Below are positions 51,867 through 60,502 of a DNA stretch of 64,000 bases, in pieces (within the stretch, counting starts at the first letter, position 1; each line of letters begins with the position of its first letter). The stretch covers positions 1,674,001-1,738,000 of the forward strand of contig NZ_CP011132.1 of the NCBI RefSeq assembly GCF_000981805.1, given 5' to 3'. Under the pieces are notes generated by a model that made no database searches, was not told the origin of the DNA, and worked only from the letters and a program-made list of their open reading frames with translations. The stretch comes from Citrobacter amalonaticus Y19 (GTDB taxonomy: Bacteria; Pseudomonadota; Gammaproteobacteria; Enterobacterales; Enterobacteriaceae). A program made the translations under genes and the position numbers.

Positions 51867-52256
51867 TTACTCCCCGGCGGCGTCGCGCTGGTCAAAAACC
51901 TGCTGCGCCAGATGCATCGTCGCATTAGCGGCGGGCAGACCGCAGTAAAGCGCCGAATGCATGATCAGCTCTTTTAACTCCTCACGCGTCACGCCATTGT
52001 TGAACGCGGCATTAAGATGCATTTTCAGCTCCGCCTCGCGATTGAGCGCAATCAGCATCGCAATGGTTATCATACTGCGCGTATGCCGATCCAGTCCGGG
52101 ACGGCTCCAGATATCCCCCCAGGCATAACGGGTAATGAAGTGCTGAAATTCTTCGTTCAGCGGCGTCAGATTTTGCACGGTGCGGTCAACATGCGCATCG
52201 CCAAGGACGCCCCTGCGTACGGCCATTCCCTGCTGATAGCGTTCGTCATCCTGCAT
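51867..52256 (-). CDS. pcaC: 4-carboxymuconolactone decarboxylase
   Basis: This 129-aa all-helical decarboxylase turns 4-carboxymuconolactone into 3-oxoadipate enol-lactone. The AhpD-like core contains RSMITIAMLIAL and EELKELIMHSALYCG with His (MHSA) in the active site; CMD proteins lack the AhpD CXXC. It is the last gene of the pcaIJFBDC operon, its start overlapping the pcaD end by 11 bp. Confidence 0.96.
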   Translation of the reverse strand: MQDDERYQQGMAVRRGVLGDAHVDRTVQNLTPLNEEFQHFITRYAWGDIWSRPGLDRHTRSMITIAMLIALNREAELKMHLNAAFNNGVTREELKELIMHSALYCGLPAANATMHLAQQVFDQRDAAGE

Positions 52257-53010
52257 GTTGCCCTCCCAGAAACGATAATAACGCCGCGTTTACCTCGCCC
52301 GGCGCTTCAATAGTGGATAAATGGGATGCCTTCACCACGGCCAGCGCAGATCCGGCAATACGCTGGTGCATAAACTGAGCGTCAACCACGGTGGTGACCG
52401 GGTCATGTTCTCCGGCAATCAGCAGCGCCGGTCGCGTAATACGGCTAATCTGTTCACGCAAATCAGCCGTTGCCAGCGCGTCACAGCAGGCGGCATATCC
52501 TTCTGCTGACGAGGTCGCGAGTTGCTGACACAGCGCCGCGACCATTTGCGGGGCCGACTGACAAAAGGACGGGCTGAACCAGCGTTCGGGCGCGCTGACG
52601 GCAATGTCGCGCAGCCCGTTCTGACGAACGCTTTGCGCGCGAGCGTGCCAGCCTGCCTCATCGCCGATGCGCGCAGCGCTGTTTATCACCGTCACGCTCA
52701 GCAGTCGCTGGGGTCGATAACAGGCCAGCCAGAGCCCGGTGAGCCCCCCCATCGAGATCCCGCAAAAGTGCGCGGACGGAATATCCAGGTGGTCGAGCAA
52801 CGCAATCACATCCAGCCCTAACCGGGCGAGATCGGTTGGCCCCGTTTTGTTCGTGGCGCCATGCCCGTGTGTGTCATAACGCAGCACCCGATACTGTGCG
52901 CTCAGCGCCGCAAGCTGTGGCGCCCACATTGCAAGCGTGGTACCCAGAGAGTTGGATAGCACCACAACTGGCGCATCGTCCGGGCCATCAATCTGGTAAT
53001 TCAGTTCCAT
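52246..53010 (-). CDS. pcaD: 3-oxoadipate enol-lactonase
   Basis: This 254-aa alpha/beta hydrolase opens the enol-lactone to 3-oxoadipate. The nucleophile is Ser86 in GISMGG; Asp203 (EHDPV) and His230 (ASHLS) complete the triad. I take ATG 53010 (MELNYQIDG), eight bases after GAGGA; this overlaps pcaB by 23 bp. A start at 53025 would add five residues. It is a separate enzyme, not the PcaDC fusion seen in some bacteria. Confidence 0.95.
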   Translation of the reverse strand: MELNYQIDGPDDAPVVVLSNSLGTTLAMWAPQLAALSAQYRVLRYDTHGHGATNKTGPTDLARLGLDVIALLDHLDIPSAHFCGISMGGLTGLWLACYRPQRLLSVTVINSAARIGDEAGWHARAQSVRQNGLRDIAVSAPERWFSPSFCQSAPQMVAALCQQLATSSAEGYAACCDALATADLREQISRITRPALLIAGEHDPVTTVVDAQFMHQRIAGSALAVVKASHLSTIEAPGEVNAALLSFLGGQHAG

Positions 53011-54352
53011 GCTGTCGTTCCTCATAACGTGCAAGCACACGTTGAACAAATTGTGTCGCGCTGCCGGTTGCCGTGCCTGGGTCCAGTAACGCCGCCAGTT
53101 CCGATTCATTCAGATGAGCCATCACCTGTGGCTCATCAACCAGCACCGAATACAGGGATCGATTGTTTTCTGTCGCGCGATGGCACAGCCCTTCGATCAG
53201 ATGATGCGCGTCCTGTTTGCCGATAAACGCCGCCAGCGCCAGAGTGACCGCTTCCGCCATCATCAGACCGTGGGTGATATCCAGGTTGTCACGCATCTTT
53301 TGCGGGAAAACCTGCATATTCAGGACGAGCAGTCGGGTTTCCTCTATTGCCTGCCCGACCAGCATGACAATCTCCGGCAGGACTTCCCATTCGGCCTGCC
53401 AGCCGCCGAGCGCGCGTTCATGCTGCTGTAGCTGGCTGCTATAGAGTGTGGCCATCAGTCCCGGTGTTTTCTGCATAGCGGTCAGGATCGCCGCGCAGCT
53501 TACCGGATTTCGCTTATGCGGCATCGCCGACGATCCGCCACGACCTGCGGCGACAGGTTCACTGACTTCCGCCACTTCGGTCTGCATCAGCAACGCGAAG
53601 TCCTGGGCAAACTTGCCGAGCGTTCCGCCAACGCCGGCATACCATGCGCCCACTTCCAGCAGCCGATCGCGCTGGGTATGCCAGGGGGTATCCGGTAGCG
53701 TCAGCGCCAGTTCCTGTGCAAGACGCTCTGCCACCGGCAAAGCATCCTGCCCGAGTGATGCCAGCGTTCCCGCTGCGCCGCCAAACTGCAGCACCAGGAC
53801 GCGAGGCAGTAACTGTTGCAGGCGTTCCTGCCAGCGCAGCAGCGCATCAAGCGTGTTCGCCAGTTTTAACCCCCAGGTCACCGGCAGCGCTTGCTGCATC
53901 CAGGTGCGCCCGGGCATGACGGTGTGCTGGTAGCGATGCGCCTGCTGAGCAAAGGCCTCAGTCAGTTGAGTCAGCGCGCGTTGCGTATGATTCAGCGCGG
54001 CGCGCAGTTGCAGTACCAGACCGGTATCGATCACATCCTGACTGGTAGCCCCCCAGTGAACATAACGCGCCGCGTCAGGATCCGCATTCTTCACCCGCGC
54101 GGTTAAGTGTTTTACCAGCGGAATCGCCAGATTGCCTGCCGCCCGCGCCGATTCCGCCAGCACGCGTTGATCAAACCACTCCGCGCGACAGGCCTGGACG
54201 ACAGGCTCGACTGCCGTTGCCGGGATCACCCCACAGGCGGCCTGCGCACGGGCAAGCGCGGCCTCAAAATCGAGCATTCCCTGGAGAAGCTGTAAGTCTG
54301 AAAATTCTGCCGTGAGCGCCGTTCCGCGCATCAACGGGGTTAGCAAGGTCAT
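52988..54352 (-). CDS. pcaB: 3-carboxy-cis,cis-muconate cycloisomerase
   Basis: This 454-aa member of the fumarase/aspartase superfamily lactonises 3-carboxy-cis,cis-muconate, the product of PcaHG. The superfamily signature GSSAMPHKRNP, which carries the catalytic Ser loop, is intact, as is HWGATSQDVIDT. AGGAGCAGG precedes the ATG. It lies nine bases after pcaF and overlaps pcaD, so expression is tightly coupled. Confidence 0.96.
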   Translation of the reverse strand: MTLLTPLMRGTALTAEFSDLQLLQGMLDFEAALARAQAACGVIPATAVEPVVQACRAEWFDQRVLAESARAAGNLAIPLVKHLTARVKNADPDAARYVHWGATSQDVIDTGLVLQLRAALNHTQRALTQLTEAFAQQAHRYQHTVMPGRTWMQQALPVTWGLKLANTLDALLRWQERLQQLLPRVLVLQFGGAAGTLASLGQDALPVAERLAQELALTLPDTPWHTQRDRLLEVGAWYAGVGGTLGKFAQDFALLMQTEVAEVSEPVAAGRGGSSAMPHKRNPVSCAAILTAMQKTPGLMATLYSSQLQQHERALGGWQAEWEVLPEIVMLVGQAIEETRLLVLNMQVFPQKMRDNLDITHGLMMAEAVTLALAAFIGKQDAHHLIEGLCHRATENNRSLYSVLVDEPQVMAHLNESELAALLDPGTATGSATQFVQRVLARYEERQHGTELPD

Positions 54353-54361
54353 TCCTGCTCC

Positions 54362-55564
54362 TTACACACGTTCAATAATCAATGCGATCCCCTGACCCAC
54401 ACCAATGCACATCGTGCAGAGCGCATAGCGACCGCCGGTACGCTGTAACTGGTAAGCGGCGGTCATCGCCAGACGCCCGCCCGATGCCCCTAATGGATGG
54501 CCGAGGGCAATCGCGCCGCCGTTAGGATTCACCTGAGCGGCATCATCAGGCAGCCCCAAATCACGCATCACTGCCAGCGCCTGCGCGGCAAACGCTTCGT
54601 TAAGCTCGATGACATCCATCTGACTGAGCGTTAATCCTGTTTGCGTCAGCACTTTGCGGACCGCTGGTGCCGGACCAAAGCCCATAATTCGTGGGGCGAC
54701 GCCAGCGGTTGCCACACCGACAACGCGCGCCAGCGGTTGCAGCCCCTGCTGCGCGATCGCCTGTTCACTGGCGATGAGCAGCGCACAGGCACCGTCGTTG
54801 ACGCCAGACGCATTGCCCGCCGTTACTGTACCGTCGGCGCGAACCACGCCTTTCAGCCTGGCGAGCGCCTCCAGCGACGTCGCACGTGGATGTTCATCCT
54901 CCGCAAAAGTCAGCGGCTCGCCTCTTTTCTGTGACACTGTCACTGGAATCAATTCTTGCGCAAACAGCCCCTGCTCCTGAGCGGCAGCGGTGCGTAACTG
55001 GCTGCGCAGCGCAAACGCATCCTGATCGGCGCGCGCGATGCCAAACTCCTGCGCCACGTTTTCCGCCGTTTCCGGCATAGAATCGACACCATAACGCGCT
55101 TTCATTTGCGCATTGATAAAGCGCCAGCCAATCGTAGTGTCTTCGATTTTCATGTTACGACTGAAGGCGTTTTCTGCTTTACCCATCACAAAAGGCGCAC
55201 GCGACATACTCTCCACGCCACCTGCAATCATTAACTGCGTTTCGCCACTTTTAATCGCTCTCGCGGCAATGCCGATGGCATCAAGACTGGAACCGCACAG
55301 GCGGTTTACCGTACTGCCCGGAACGCTTTCCGGCAGCCCGGCCAGCAGCAGCGCCATCCGCGCCACGTTGCGGTTATCTTCCCCCGCCTGATTCGCACAG
55401 CCGTAGATCACGTCATCGATGAGCGTCGGATCGAGGCCTGGATTGCGTTCAAGCAGCGCTTTCAGCACAATGGCGGCCAGATCGTCCGCCCTGACGCTCG
55501 CCAGCGTTCCGCCGAAGCGACCAAACGGTGTTCGCACTGCATCGCAGATAAATGCCTGATTCAT
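54362..55564 (-). CDS. pcaF: 3-oxoadipyl-CoA thiolase
   Basis: This 400-aa thiolase splits 3-oxoadipyl-CoA with CoA to succinyl-CoA and acetyl-CoA. The active-site residues are Cys90 (NRLCGSS), His in ALGHPLGASG and the second Cys in CTMCIGVGQG. Of the two tandem ATG codons the second, 55564, is better spaced from AAGGA. It could also act like PaaJ in phenylacetate breakdown, but no paa genes are here. Confidence 0.95.
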   Translation of the reverse strand: MNQAFICDAVRTPFGRFGGTLASVRADDLAAIVLKALLERNPGLDPTLIDDVIYGCANQAGEDNRNVARMALLLAGLPESVPGSTVNRLCGSSLDAIGIAARAIKSGETQLMIAGGVESMSRAPFVMGKAENAFSRNMKIEDTTIGWRFINAQMKARYGVDSMPETAENVAQEFGIARADQDAFALRSQLRTAAAQEQGLFAQELIPVTVSQKRGEPLTFAEDEHPRATSLEALARLKGVVRADGTVTAGNASGVNDGACALLIASEQAIAQQGLQPLARVVGVATAGVAPRIMGFGPAPAVRKVLTQTGLTLSQMDVIELNEAFAAQALAVMRDLGLPDDAAQVNPNGGAIALGHPLGASGGRLAMTAAYQLQRTGGRYALCTMCIGVGQGIALIIERV

Positions 55565-55573
55565 CATAGTTCC

Positions 55574-56230
55574 TTATGCGCTTTGCGCCAGCGGTTCGCC
55601 GCTCAGCGTTACCGGTGTCAGACGTTGCAACTCCTCAAAAGAGAGACCGTTGAAAATTTCCCGGACCATCGGGCCTGTATCAGTAATGTCGATCACCGCA
55701 AGGTCGGTATAGATGCGGCTGACACAACCCATGCCCGTCAGTGGATAAGTGCAGTGTTCAACCAGTTTGCACTCACCATCGCGGGTCAGATGGTCCATCA
55801 TCACAAACACCTGACGCGCGCCGATCGCCAGATCCATCGCGCCGCCCACGGCAGGAATGGCGTCCGGCGTACCGGTACTCCAGTTGGCGAGATCCCCGAA
55901 GGCAGAGACCTGATACGCCCCCAGCACGCAGATATCCAGGTGTCCGCCGCGCATCATGGCGAAAGAGTCGCCGTGGTGGAAATAGCAGCCGCCCTGCAAC
56001 AATGTGACGTACTCTTTCCCGGCGTTAATCAGTTCCGGATCTTCTTCCCCTTCTGCGGGTTTTGGCCCCATCCCGAGCAGGCCATTTTCACTGTGCAGGA
56101 AAATCTCTTTTTCCGCCGGCAGGTAGTTGGCGATGCGGGTCGGCAAGCCGATCCCCAGATTGACATATGCCCCTTCCGGGATATCCTGCGCCACGCGTCT
56201 GGCCATTTCGTCACGGGATAATTTCTTCAT
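55574..56230 (-). CDS. pcaJ: 3-oxoadipate CoA-transferase, beta subunit
   Basis: This 218-aa subunit carries the catalytic Glu that forms the CoA thioester, in LHSENGLLGMGP (about residue 50). The N-terminal AYVNLGIGLPT and the GGAMDLAIGA segment are typical of class I CoA-transferases. It starts ten bases after pcaI, the partner subunit; together they move CoA from succinyl-CoA to 3-oxoadipate. Confidence 0.96.
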   Translation of the reverse strand: MKKLSRDEMARRVAQDIPEGAYVNLGIGLPTRIANYLPAEKEIFLHSENGLLGMGPKPAEGEEDPELINAGKEYVTLLQGGCYFHHGDSFAMMRGGHLDICVLGAYQVSAFGDLANWSTGTPDAIPAVGGAMDLAIGARQVFVMMDHLTRDGECKLVEHCTYPLTGMGCVSRIYTDLAVIDITDTGPMVREIFNGLSFEELQRLTPVTLSGEPLAQSA

Positions 56231-56240
56231 CGTTTACTCC

Positions 56241-56930
56241 TTACGCGCGCAGCGCTGCATGGGTGAGGTTTGCCAGCGAAAACACGCGCTGGACAAAAAT
56301 ACCCGGCGTGATGACGTGCTCGGGATCGAGTTCGCCCAGAGGGAGAATCTGATTCACCTCCACCACGGTGGTTCGCGCGGCCGTCGCCATGATCGGGCCA
56401 AAGTTACGCGCTGCTTTGCGGTACACCAGATTCCCCCAGCGATCGGCCTGGTGCGCCTTAATCAGGGCAAAATCGGCTTTGATGGGGTATTCGAGCACGT
56501 AGTCTTTCCCCTCGATATGACGGGTTTCTTTACCTTCAGCCAGCGGCGTACCGTAGCCTGTGGGCGTATAAATGGCCCCCAGCCCGGCCCCGGCGGCCTG
56601 AATCCGCGCCGCCAGATTGCCCTGCGGCACCAGCTCCAGTTCAACCTCGCCACGGCGATACAGCGCATCAAAAATCTGTGAGTCCACCTGACGTGGAAAA
56701 GAGCAGATCATTTTGCGCACGCGTCTGGCCTTCAACAGCGCCGCCAGACCGACTTCACCGTTGCCCGCATTGTTATTGATGATGGTAAGGTCGCGAGCGC
56801 CCTGCGCGATAAGCGCATCGATCAACGTGGTGGGTTGTCCGGCGGTACCAAAGCCCCCAATCATGATGGTGGCGCCATCCGGGATCCCGGCAATGGCCTC
56901 CTCCAGCGAAGGCACACTTTTATCAATCAT
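56241..56930 (-). CDS. pcaI: 3-oxoadipate CoA-transferase, alpha subunit
   Basis: This 229-aa subunit has the CoA-binding glycine loop IMIGGFGTAGQP near the N-terminus. The start at 56930 (MIDKSVPSLEE) has AAGGAG seven bases upstream; a 40-residue extension to 57050 would run across the divergent promoter and is rejected. It is the first gene of pcaIJFBDC, read away from pcaR. Confidence 0.95.
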   Translation of the reverse strand: MIDKSVPSLEEAIAGIPDGATIMIGGFGTAGQPTTLIDALIAQGARDLTIINNNAGNGEVGLAALLKARRVRKMICSFPRQVDSQIFDALYRRGEVELELVPQGNLAARIQAAGAGLGAIYTPTGYGTPLAEGKETRHIEGKDYVLEYPIKADFALIKAHQADRWGNLVYRKAARNFGPIMATAARTTVVEVNQILPLGELDPEHVITPGIFVQRVFSLANLTHAALRA

Positions 56931-57100
56931 CAGCTCGCTCCTTGTGGTGCGGATTTCGCACGTTTTTGCGTTGTTCGCACAAAATGTGACCCACTTAACG
57001 AAGTCAGGCAAGGGCGATAATCGAAATATGGTGCGATTATCGAACATCATTTATATTTGTACGAAGAATGTGATCCGTGGCGAACAACGAGAGGAAAACA
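56931..57100. promoter_or_regulatory. Divergent pcaI / pcaR control region
   Basis: The 170-bp region separates the operon from its regulator. It contains the PcaR-type operator at 57015-57045, an inverted repeat GTGCG-GATTT-CGCAC at 56947-56961 and a further CGCAC copy near 56976. The layout suits an IclR regulator acting on both genes. Confidence 0.7.
57015..57045. promoter_or_regulatory. PcaR operator
   Basis: A perfect 9-bp inverted repeat CGATAATCG / CGATTATCG has a 10-bp spacer. On the minus strand 57045-57031 reads GTTCGATAATCGCAC, the PcaR recognition sequence described for Pseudomonas putida, in the expected place before pcaI. Confidence 0.85.
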
Positions 57101-57907
57101 GTGGAAAAACATCCTGATGACCGTCTGAACAATGAGGCCGATCCGTTCAAGGGCGACCCGAACTATATGGCGTCACTGGCGCGTGGGCTGGAGGTGATTC
57201 AGGCGTTTACGCCGCAGCGGCGGGTGATGTCGATATCGCAAATTAGCCAGAAAACCGGGATACCGCGCGCGGCGGTCAGACGCTGTCTGTATACGCTGGG
57301 AAAACTGGGGTTTGTTTATGCCGAAGATGGGAAAAATTTTGAATTACGACCGCGGATCCTGGCGCTGGGACATGCTTACCTGGCCTCTACGCCGCTGGCT
57401 CGCGCCACTCAACCCGTTCTGAAGCATCTGAGCGAAATGCTCAATGAATCCTGTTCCATCGCCACCCTCGACGGCGACGATATCTTGTATATCGCCCGCG
57501 CCTCCAGTTCACGCATTATGACCATCGATCTGGACATCGGCAGTCGACTGCCCGCATGGTCCACCTCAATGGGACGCGTGCTGCTCAGTCATCTTTCTGA
57601 AGACAAACTGAACGACATGCTCGGGCGCGTCACCATGATCCGCTACACCTCGCAGACCGTGGATTCCGTCCCCGCCCTGCGCGCCGAGCTGAAGAAAGTG
57701 CGCCAACAGGGTTATGCGTTAAACGATCAGGAACTCGAAATGGGACTGCGGTCCATTGCCGTACCGCTGATGAACAGTCAGGGCCAGGTACAGGCCGCGC
57801 TAAACGTGGGCGTACATGCCGGTCAGGTGACGGCGGACGAGTTACGCAGCCGGGTGCTGCCCGAGTTGCAGAAAGCCGCGCAGGAATTGTCGCTTTTGCT
57901 GCATTAA
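57101..57907 (+). CDS. pcaR: PcaR, IclR-type regulator of the 3-oxoadipate pathway
   Basis: This 268-aa protein has an N-terminal winged HTH (about 28-88, ISQISQKTGIPRAAVRRCLYTL) and a C-terminal IclR effector domain (SIATLDGDDILYIARAS, GRVLLSHLS, QGYALNDQELEMGLRSIAVPL). It belongs to the PcaR/PcaU/PobR group; 3-oxoadipate is the known inducer of PcaR. I choose GTG 57101, six bases after GAGAGG; a GTG at 57077 would add eight residues without a site. Confidence 0.93.
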   Translation: MEKHPDDRLNNEADPFKGDPNYMASLARGLEVIQAFTPQRRVMSISQISQKTGIPRAAVRRCLYTLGKLGFVYAEDGKNFELRPRILALGHAYLASTPLARATQPVLKHLSEMLNESCSIATLDGDDILYIARASSSRIMTIDLDIGSRLPAWSTSMGRVLLSHLSEDKLNDMLGRVTMIRYTSQTVDSVPALRAELKKVRQQGYALNDQELEMGLRSIAVPLMNSQGQVQAALNVGVHAGQVTADELRSRVLPELQKAAQELSLLLH

Positions 57908-58467
57908 CGGCTGCGCTTGGCGTGGCGCTCCCAGTTTTCCTGTTTCGCCTGTGCGGTCTTGCGCAACGCCACGTAACACGCCCCGCTGCCGCCATGATGC
58001 GGCAGCGCCGTGCAGTAGGCCTGAACGTCGTCGAATTCGGTCAACCAGCGCGCCACATAGCTACGCACAATGTTGGCATGTGAATTATCGTCTCGGCCTT
58101 TACCGTGAATGATCAGCACGTTACGCAGACCATCCTGTAATGACTGGAGAAGAAAACTGAACAGTTGTTGGCGGCACGCTTCCACCGGTTGACGCAACAG
58201 ATTAAGGCTCGCCTGCTGGCTGTATTTCCCCGTTCGCAGTTTATCGAGTACGCCCTGCTGCAACCCCTCGCGACGAAATTCCAGCGGCTGCGTTAGCGGG
58301 ACGACCTCCAGAAAACCGGTAGTGAAAAAATTATCCAGCTGGAGCGGATCAATGCGCTGCGGGGTCCGTGTATTGCGCACGGGCTGCCAGTGTACGTCGG
58401 CGCAACGTTTCAGCGGCTGAACATCCTCCATGGCGTCAAGAAATAACGATTTATCGTCAAGGTTCAT
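57904..58467 (-). CDS. smrA: SmrA, Smr-domain DNA endonuclease
   Basis: This 187-aa protein matches E. coli SmrA (YdaL) in length. The Smr domain (about 85-170) has the typical LDLL-like start replaced by LNLLRQPVEACRQQLF, then LIIHGKGR and the final YCTALPHHGGSGACYVALRK. E. coli SmrA nicks DNA in vitro. It converges on pcaR with a 4-bp overlap, so the pca cluster is inserted tightly between dgcM and smrA. Confidence 0.95.
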   Translation of the reverse strand: MNLDDKSLFLDAMEDVQPLKRCADVHWQPVRNTRTPQRIDPLQLDNFFTTGFLEVVPLTQPLEFRREGLQQGVLDKLRTGKYSQQASLNLLRQPVEACRQQLFSFLLQSLQDGLRNVLIIHGKGRDDNSHANIVRSYVARWLTEFDDVQAYCTALPHHGGSGACYVALRKTAQAKQENWERHAKRSR

Positions 58468-58745
58468 GTGGTGTCCTCCCGCTTTTAAAGACAGCCACTA
58501 TCATAACCGTCCCCCTGGAGGGCGACAACGGTTTACAGATGTTTCCAGTTAACATCAGCGTGTCATAAACCTTTGATGAACTTAACGCATCTGGTTTTAT
58601 CCACATGTTTACCAGGTGAGAGCAGCATTTAATCCATTTGATTTAACTTAGATTTTCGTGAAATCAATCACCCATGATGACTGGCTTCATTAAACGGTTC
58701 TTGTTATAAGACATTACCCGCCACACGGAATAATAACGGGAACAC
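58468..58745. other. Intergenic region where E. coli has the abg operon
   Basis: About 280 AT-rich bases between divergent smrA and ogt. E. coli carries abgABT and abgR between these genes; none are here. A possible plus-strand promoter has TTATAAG near 58705. Confidence 0.4.
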
Positions 58746-58810
58746 ATGAAGGATAAACTGCTGTGTGTACTGTAGAGTCTGGCGGATGTCGACAGGCTCT
58801 ATTTTTTTAT
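58746..58810 (+). promoter_or_regulatory. Possible leader peptide and terminator upstream of ogt
   Basis: A nine-codon frame (MKDKLLCVL) at 58746-58775 is followed by the stem AGAGTCTG / CAGGCTCT (one G-T pair, 11-nt loop) at 58774-58800 and seven T's, an intrinsic terminator. It sits 80 bp before ogt, so it may attenuate ogt or end a small RNA. The ribosome site is weak. Confidence 0.45.
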
Positions 58811-58889
58811 CCCAAATCAGGGGTATAGCACTGCTGACGATGACCATGATACGTTGATGCCCATCTACTGTATGCCAACGAGGCGGCCG

Positions 58890-59405
58890 ATGCTGACACT
58901 ACTGGAAGAGAAAATGATGACCCCACTGGGTCCGCTTTGGGTAATTTGCGACGAGCAGTTCAGACTGCGCGCCATCGAGTGGGAACAGTACAGCGAACGT
59001 ATGATTCAACTGCTGGATATCCATTACCGCGCCGAAGGTTATACCCGCATCAGCGCGACCAATCCGGGCGGCCTGTGCGATAAACTTGCCGACTACTTTG
59101 CCGGCAACCTCAGCGCGATCGATTCGCTGCCAACCGCTACCGGCGGCACCCCTTTTCAGCGGGAGGTCTGGCAGACGTTGCGGACCATTCCCTGTGGTCA
59201 GGTGATGCACTACGGCCAGTTGGCTGAACAACTGGGACGCCCCGGTGCGGCGCGTGCGGTTGGCGCGGCAAACGGTTCGAATCCGATCAGCATTGTGGTC
59301 CCCTGCCACCGCGTCATTGGACGCAACGGCACCATGACCGGTTATGCCGGCGGCGTGCAGCGGAAAGAGTGGTTGTTGCGCCATGAGGGTTACCTGTTGC
59401 TGTAA
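58890..59405 (+). CDS. ogt: O6-alkylguanine-DNA alkyltransferase Ogt
   Basis: This 171-aa suicide protein moves alkyl groups from O6-alkylguanine and O4-alkylthymine to Cys139 in the PCHRV motif. The HTH recognition helix segment GRPGAARAVGAA is conserved. I start at ATG 58890 (GAGG six bases upstream), giving the E. coli length; 12 extra residues from 58854 are foreign. Ogt is the constitutive counterpart of Ada. Confidence 0.96.
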   Translation: MLTLLEEKMMTPLGPLWVICDEQFRLRAIEWEQYSERMIQLLDIHYRAEGYTRISATNPGGLCDKLADYFAGNLSAIDSLPTATGGTPFQREVWQTLRTIPCGQVMHYGQLAEQLGRPGAARAVGAANGSNPISIVVPCHRVIGRNGTMTGYAGGVQRKEWLLRHEGYLLL

Positions 59406-59566
59406 TATCCAGGCAATTCGTGCCTTCTTGCTCACACTTTTACATAAAGACGCCACACGGAAGGTATGGATTTTCAAAGAGATAGAAATAATTTACTCAC
59501 ACATACCAGAATTATCCGCTATTGGGGTTAGCTCAGACTTACGTGCCCACCAAAAAGATGTTAAAA

Positions 59567-59580
59567 TTGACAAATATCAA
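59567..59580 (+). promoter_or_regulatory. FNR box upstream of fnr
   Basis: TTGACAAATATCAA matches the FNR consensus TTGAT-N4-ATCAA with one change. It lies 20 bases before the fnr ATG, as in E. coli, where it mediates negative autoregulation. Confidence 0.9.
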
Positions 59581-59599
59581 TTACGGCTTGAGCAGACCT

Positions 59600-60352
59600 A
59601 TGATCCCGGAAAAGCGAATTATACGGCGCATTCAGTCTGGCGGTTGTGCTATCCATTGCCAGGATTGCAGCATCAGCCAGCTTTGCATCCCGTTCACACT
59701 TAACGAGCATGAGCTTGATCAGCTTGATAATATTATCGAGCGTAAAAAGCCGATTCAGAAAGGCCAGACGCTGTTTAAGGCGGGTGATGAGCTGAAATCG
59801 CTCTATGCCATTCGTTCCGGTACGATCAAGAGCTATACCATTACTGAGCAAGGCGATGAGCAGATCACCGGCTTCCACCTCGCGGGCGACCTGGTAGGCT
59901 TTGACGCGATCGGTAGCGGTCATCATCCGAGTTTTGCGCAGGCACTGGAAACCTCAATGGTCTGCGAAATCCCGTTTGAGACACTTGATGACCTGTCCGG
60001 CAAAATGCCGAATCTGCGTCAGCAGATGATGCGTCTGATGAGTGGTGAGATCAAAGGCGACCAGGATATGATCCTGTTGCTGTCGAAGAAAAACGCGGAA
60101 GAGCGTCTGGCGGCATTTATTTATAATTTGTCCCGCCGCTTTGCACAGCGCGGTTTCTCTCCACGTGAATTTCGTCTGACCATGACCCGTGGCGACATCG
60201 GTAACTACTTGGGCCTGACCGTTGAAACAATCAGCCGTCTGCTGGGTCGTTTCCAGAAGAGCGGGATGCTGGCAGTGAAGGGAAAATACATCACCATCGA
60301 AAACAGTGATGCGCTGGCGGTACTCGCCGGACACACCCGCAACGTTGCTTAA
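59600..60352 (+). CDS. fnr: FNR, oxygen-sensing global regulator
   Basis: This 250-aa CRP-family regulator binds a [4Fe-4S] cluster through Cys20, Cys23, Cys29 and Cys122 (in MVCEI); oxygen destroys the cluster and the dimer. The HTH recognition helix contains VETISRLLGRF with the Glu/Ser/Arg that read TTGAT. It is almost identical to E. coli FNR. The ATG at 59600 is right; the longer frame from 59522 spans the FNR box. fnrS in this window is a direct target. Confidence 0.98.
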   Translation: MIPEKRIIRRIQSGGCAIHCQDCSISQLCIPFTLNEHELDQLDNIIERKKPIQKGQTLFKAGDELKSLYAIRSGTIKSYTITEQGDEQITGFHLAGDLVGFDAIGSGHHPSFAQALETSMVCEIPFETLDDLSGKMPNLRQQMMRLMSGEIKGDQDMILLLSKKNAEERLAAFIYNLSRRFAQRGFSPREFRLTMTRGDIGNYLGLTVETISRLLGRFQKSGMLAVKGKYITIENSDALAVLAGHTRNVA

Positions 60353-60502
60353 TCTTTCCGCAACCCTTCTGAAACCCTTCTGTCGAATCGCTAAATTTTC
60401 CTGATTTATTGATCTGACAGAAGGTTCTTCCCTGTTTCAATTCACATTCTTGGGTTACTCTTTTAGTTACAAACTGCGATGACAGTTGTAAGGAGACCCT
60501 GT

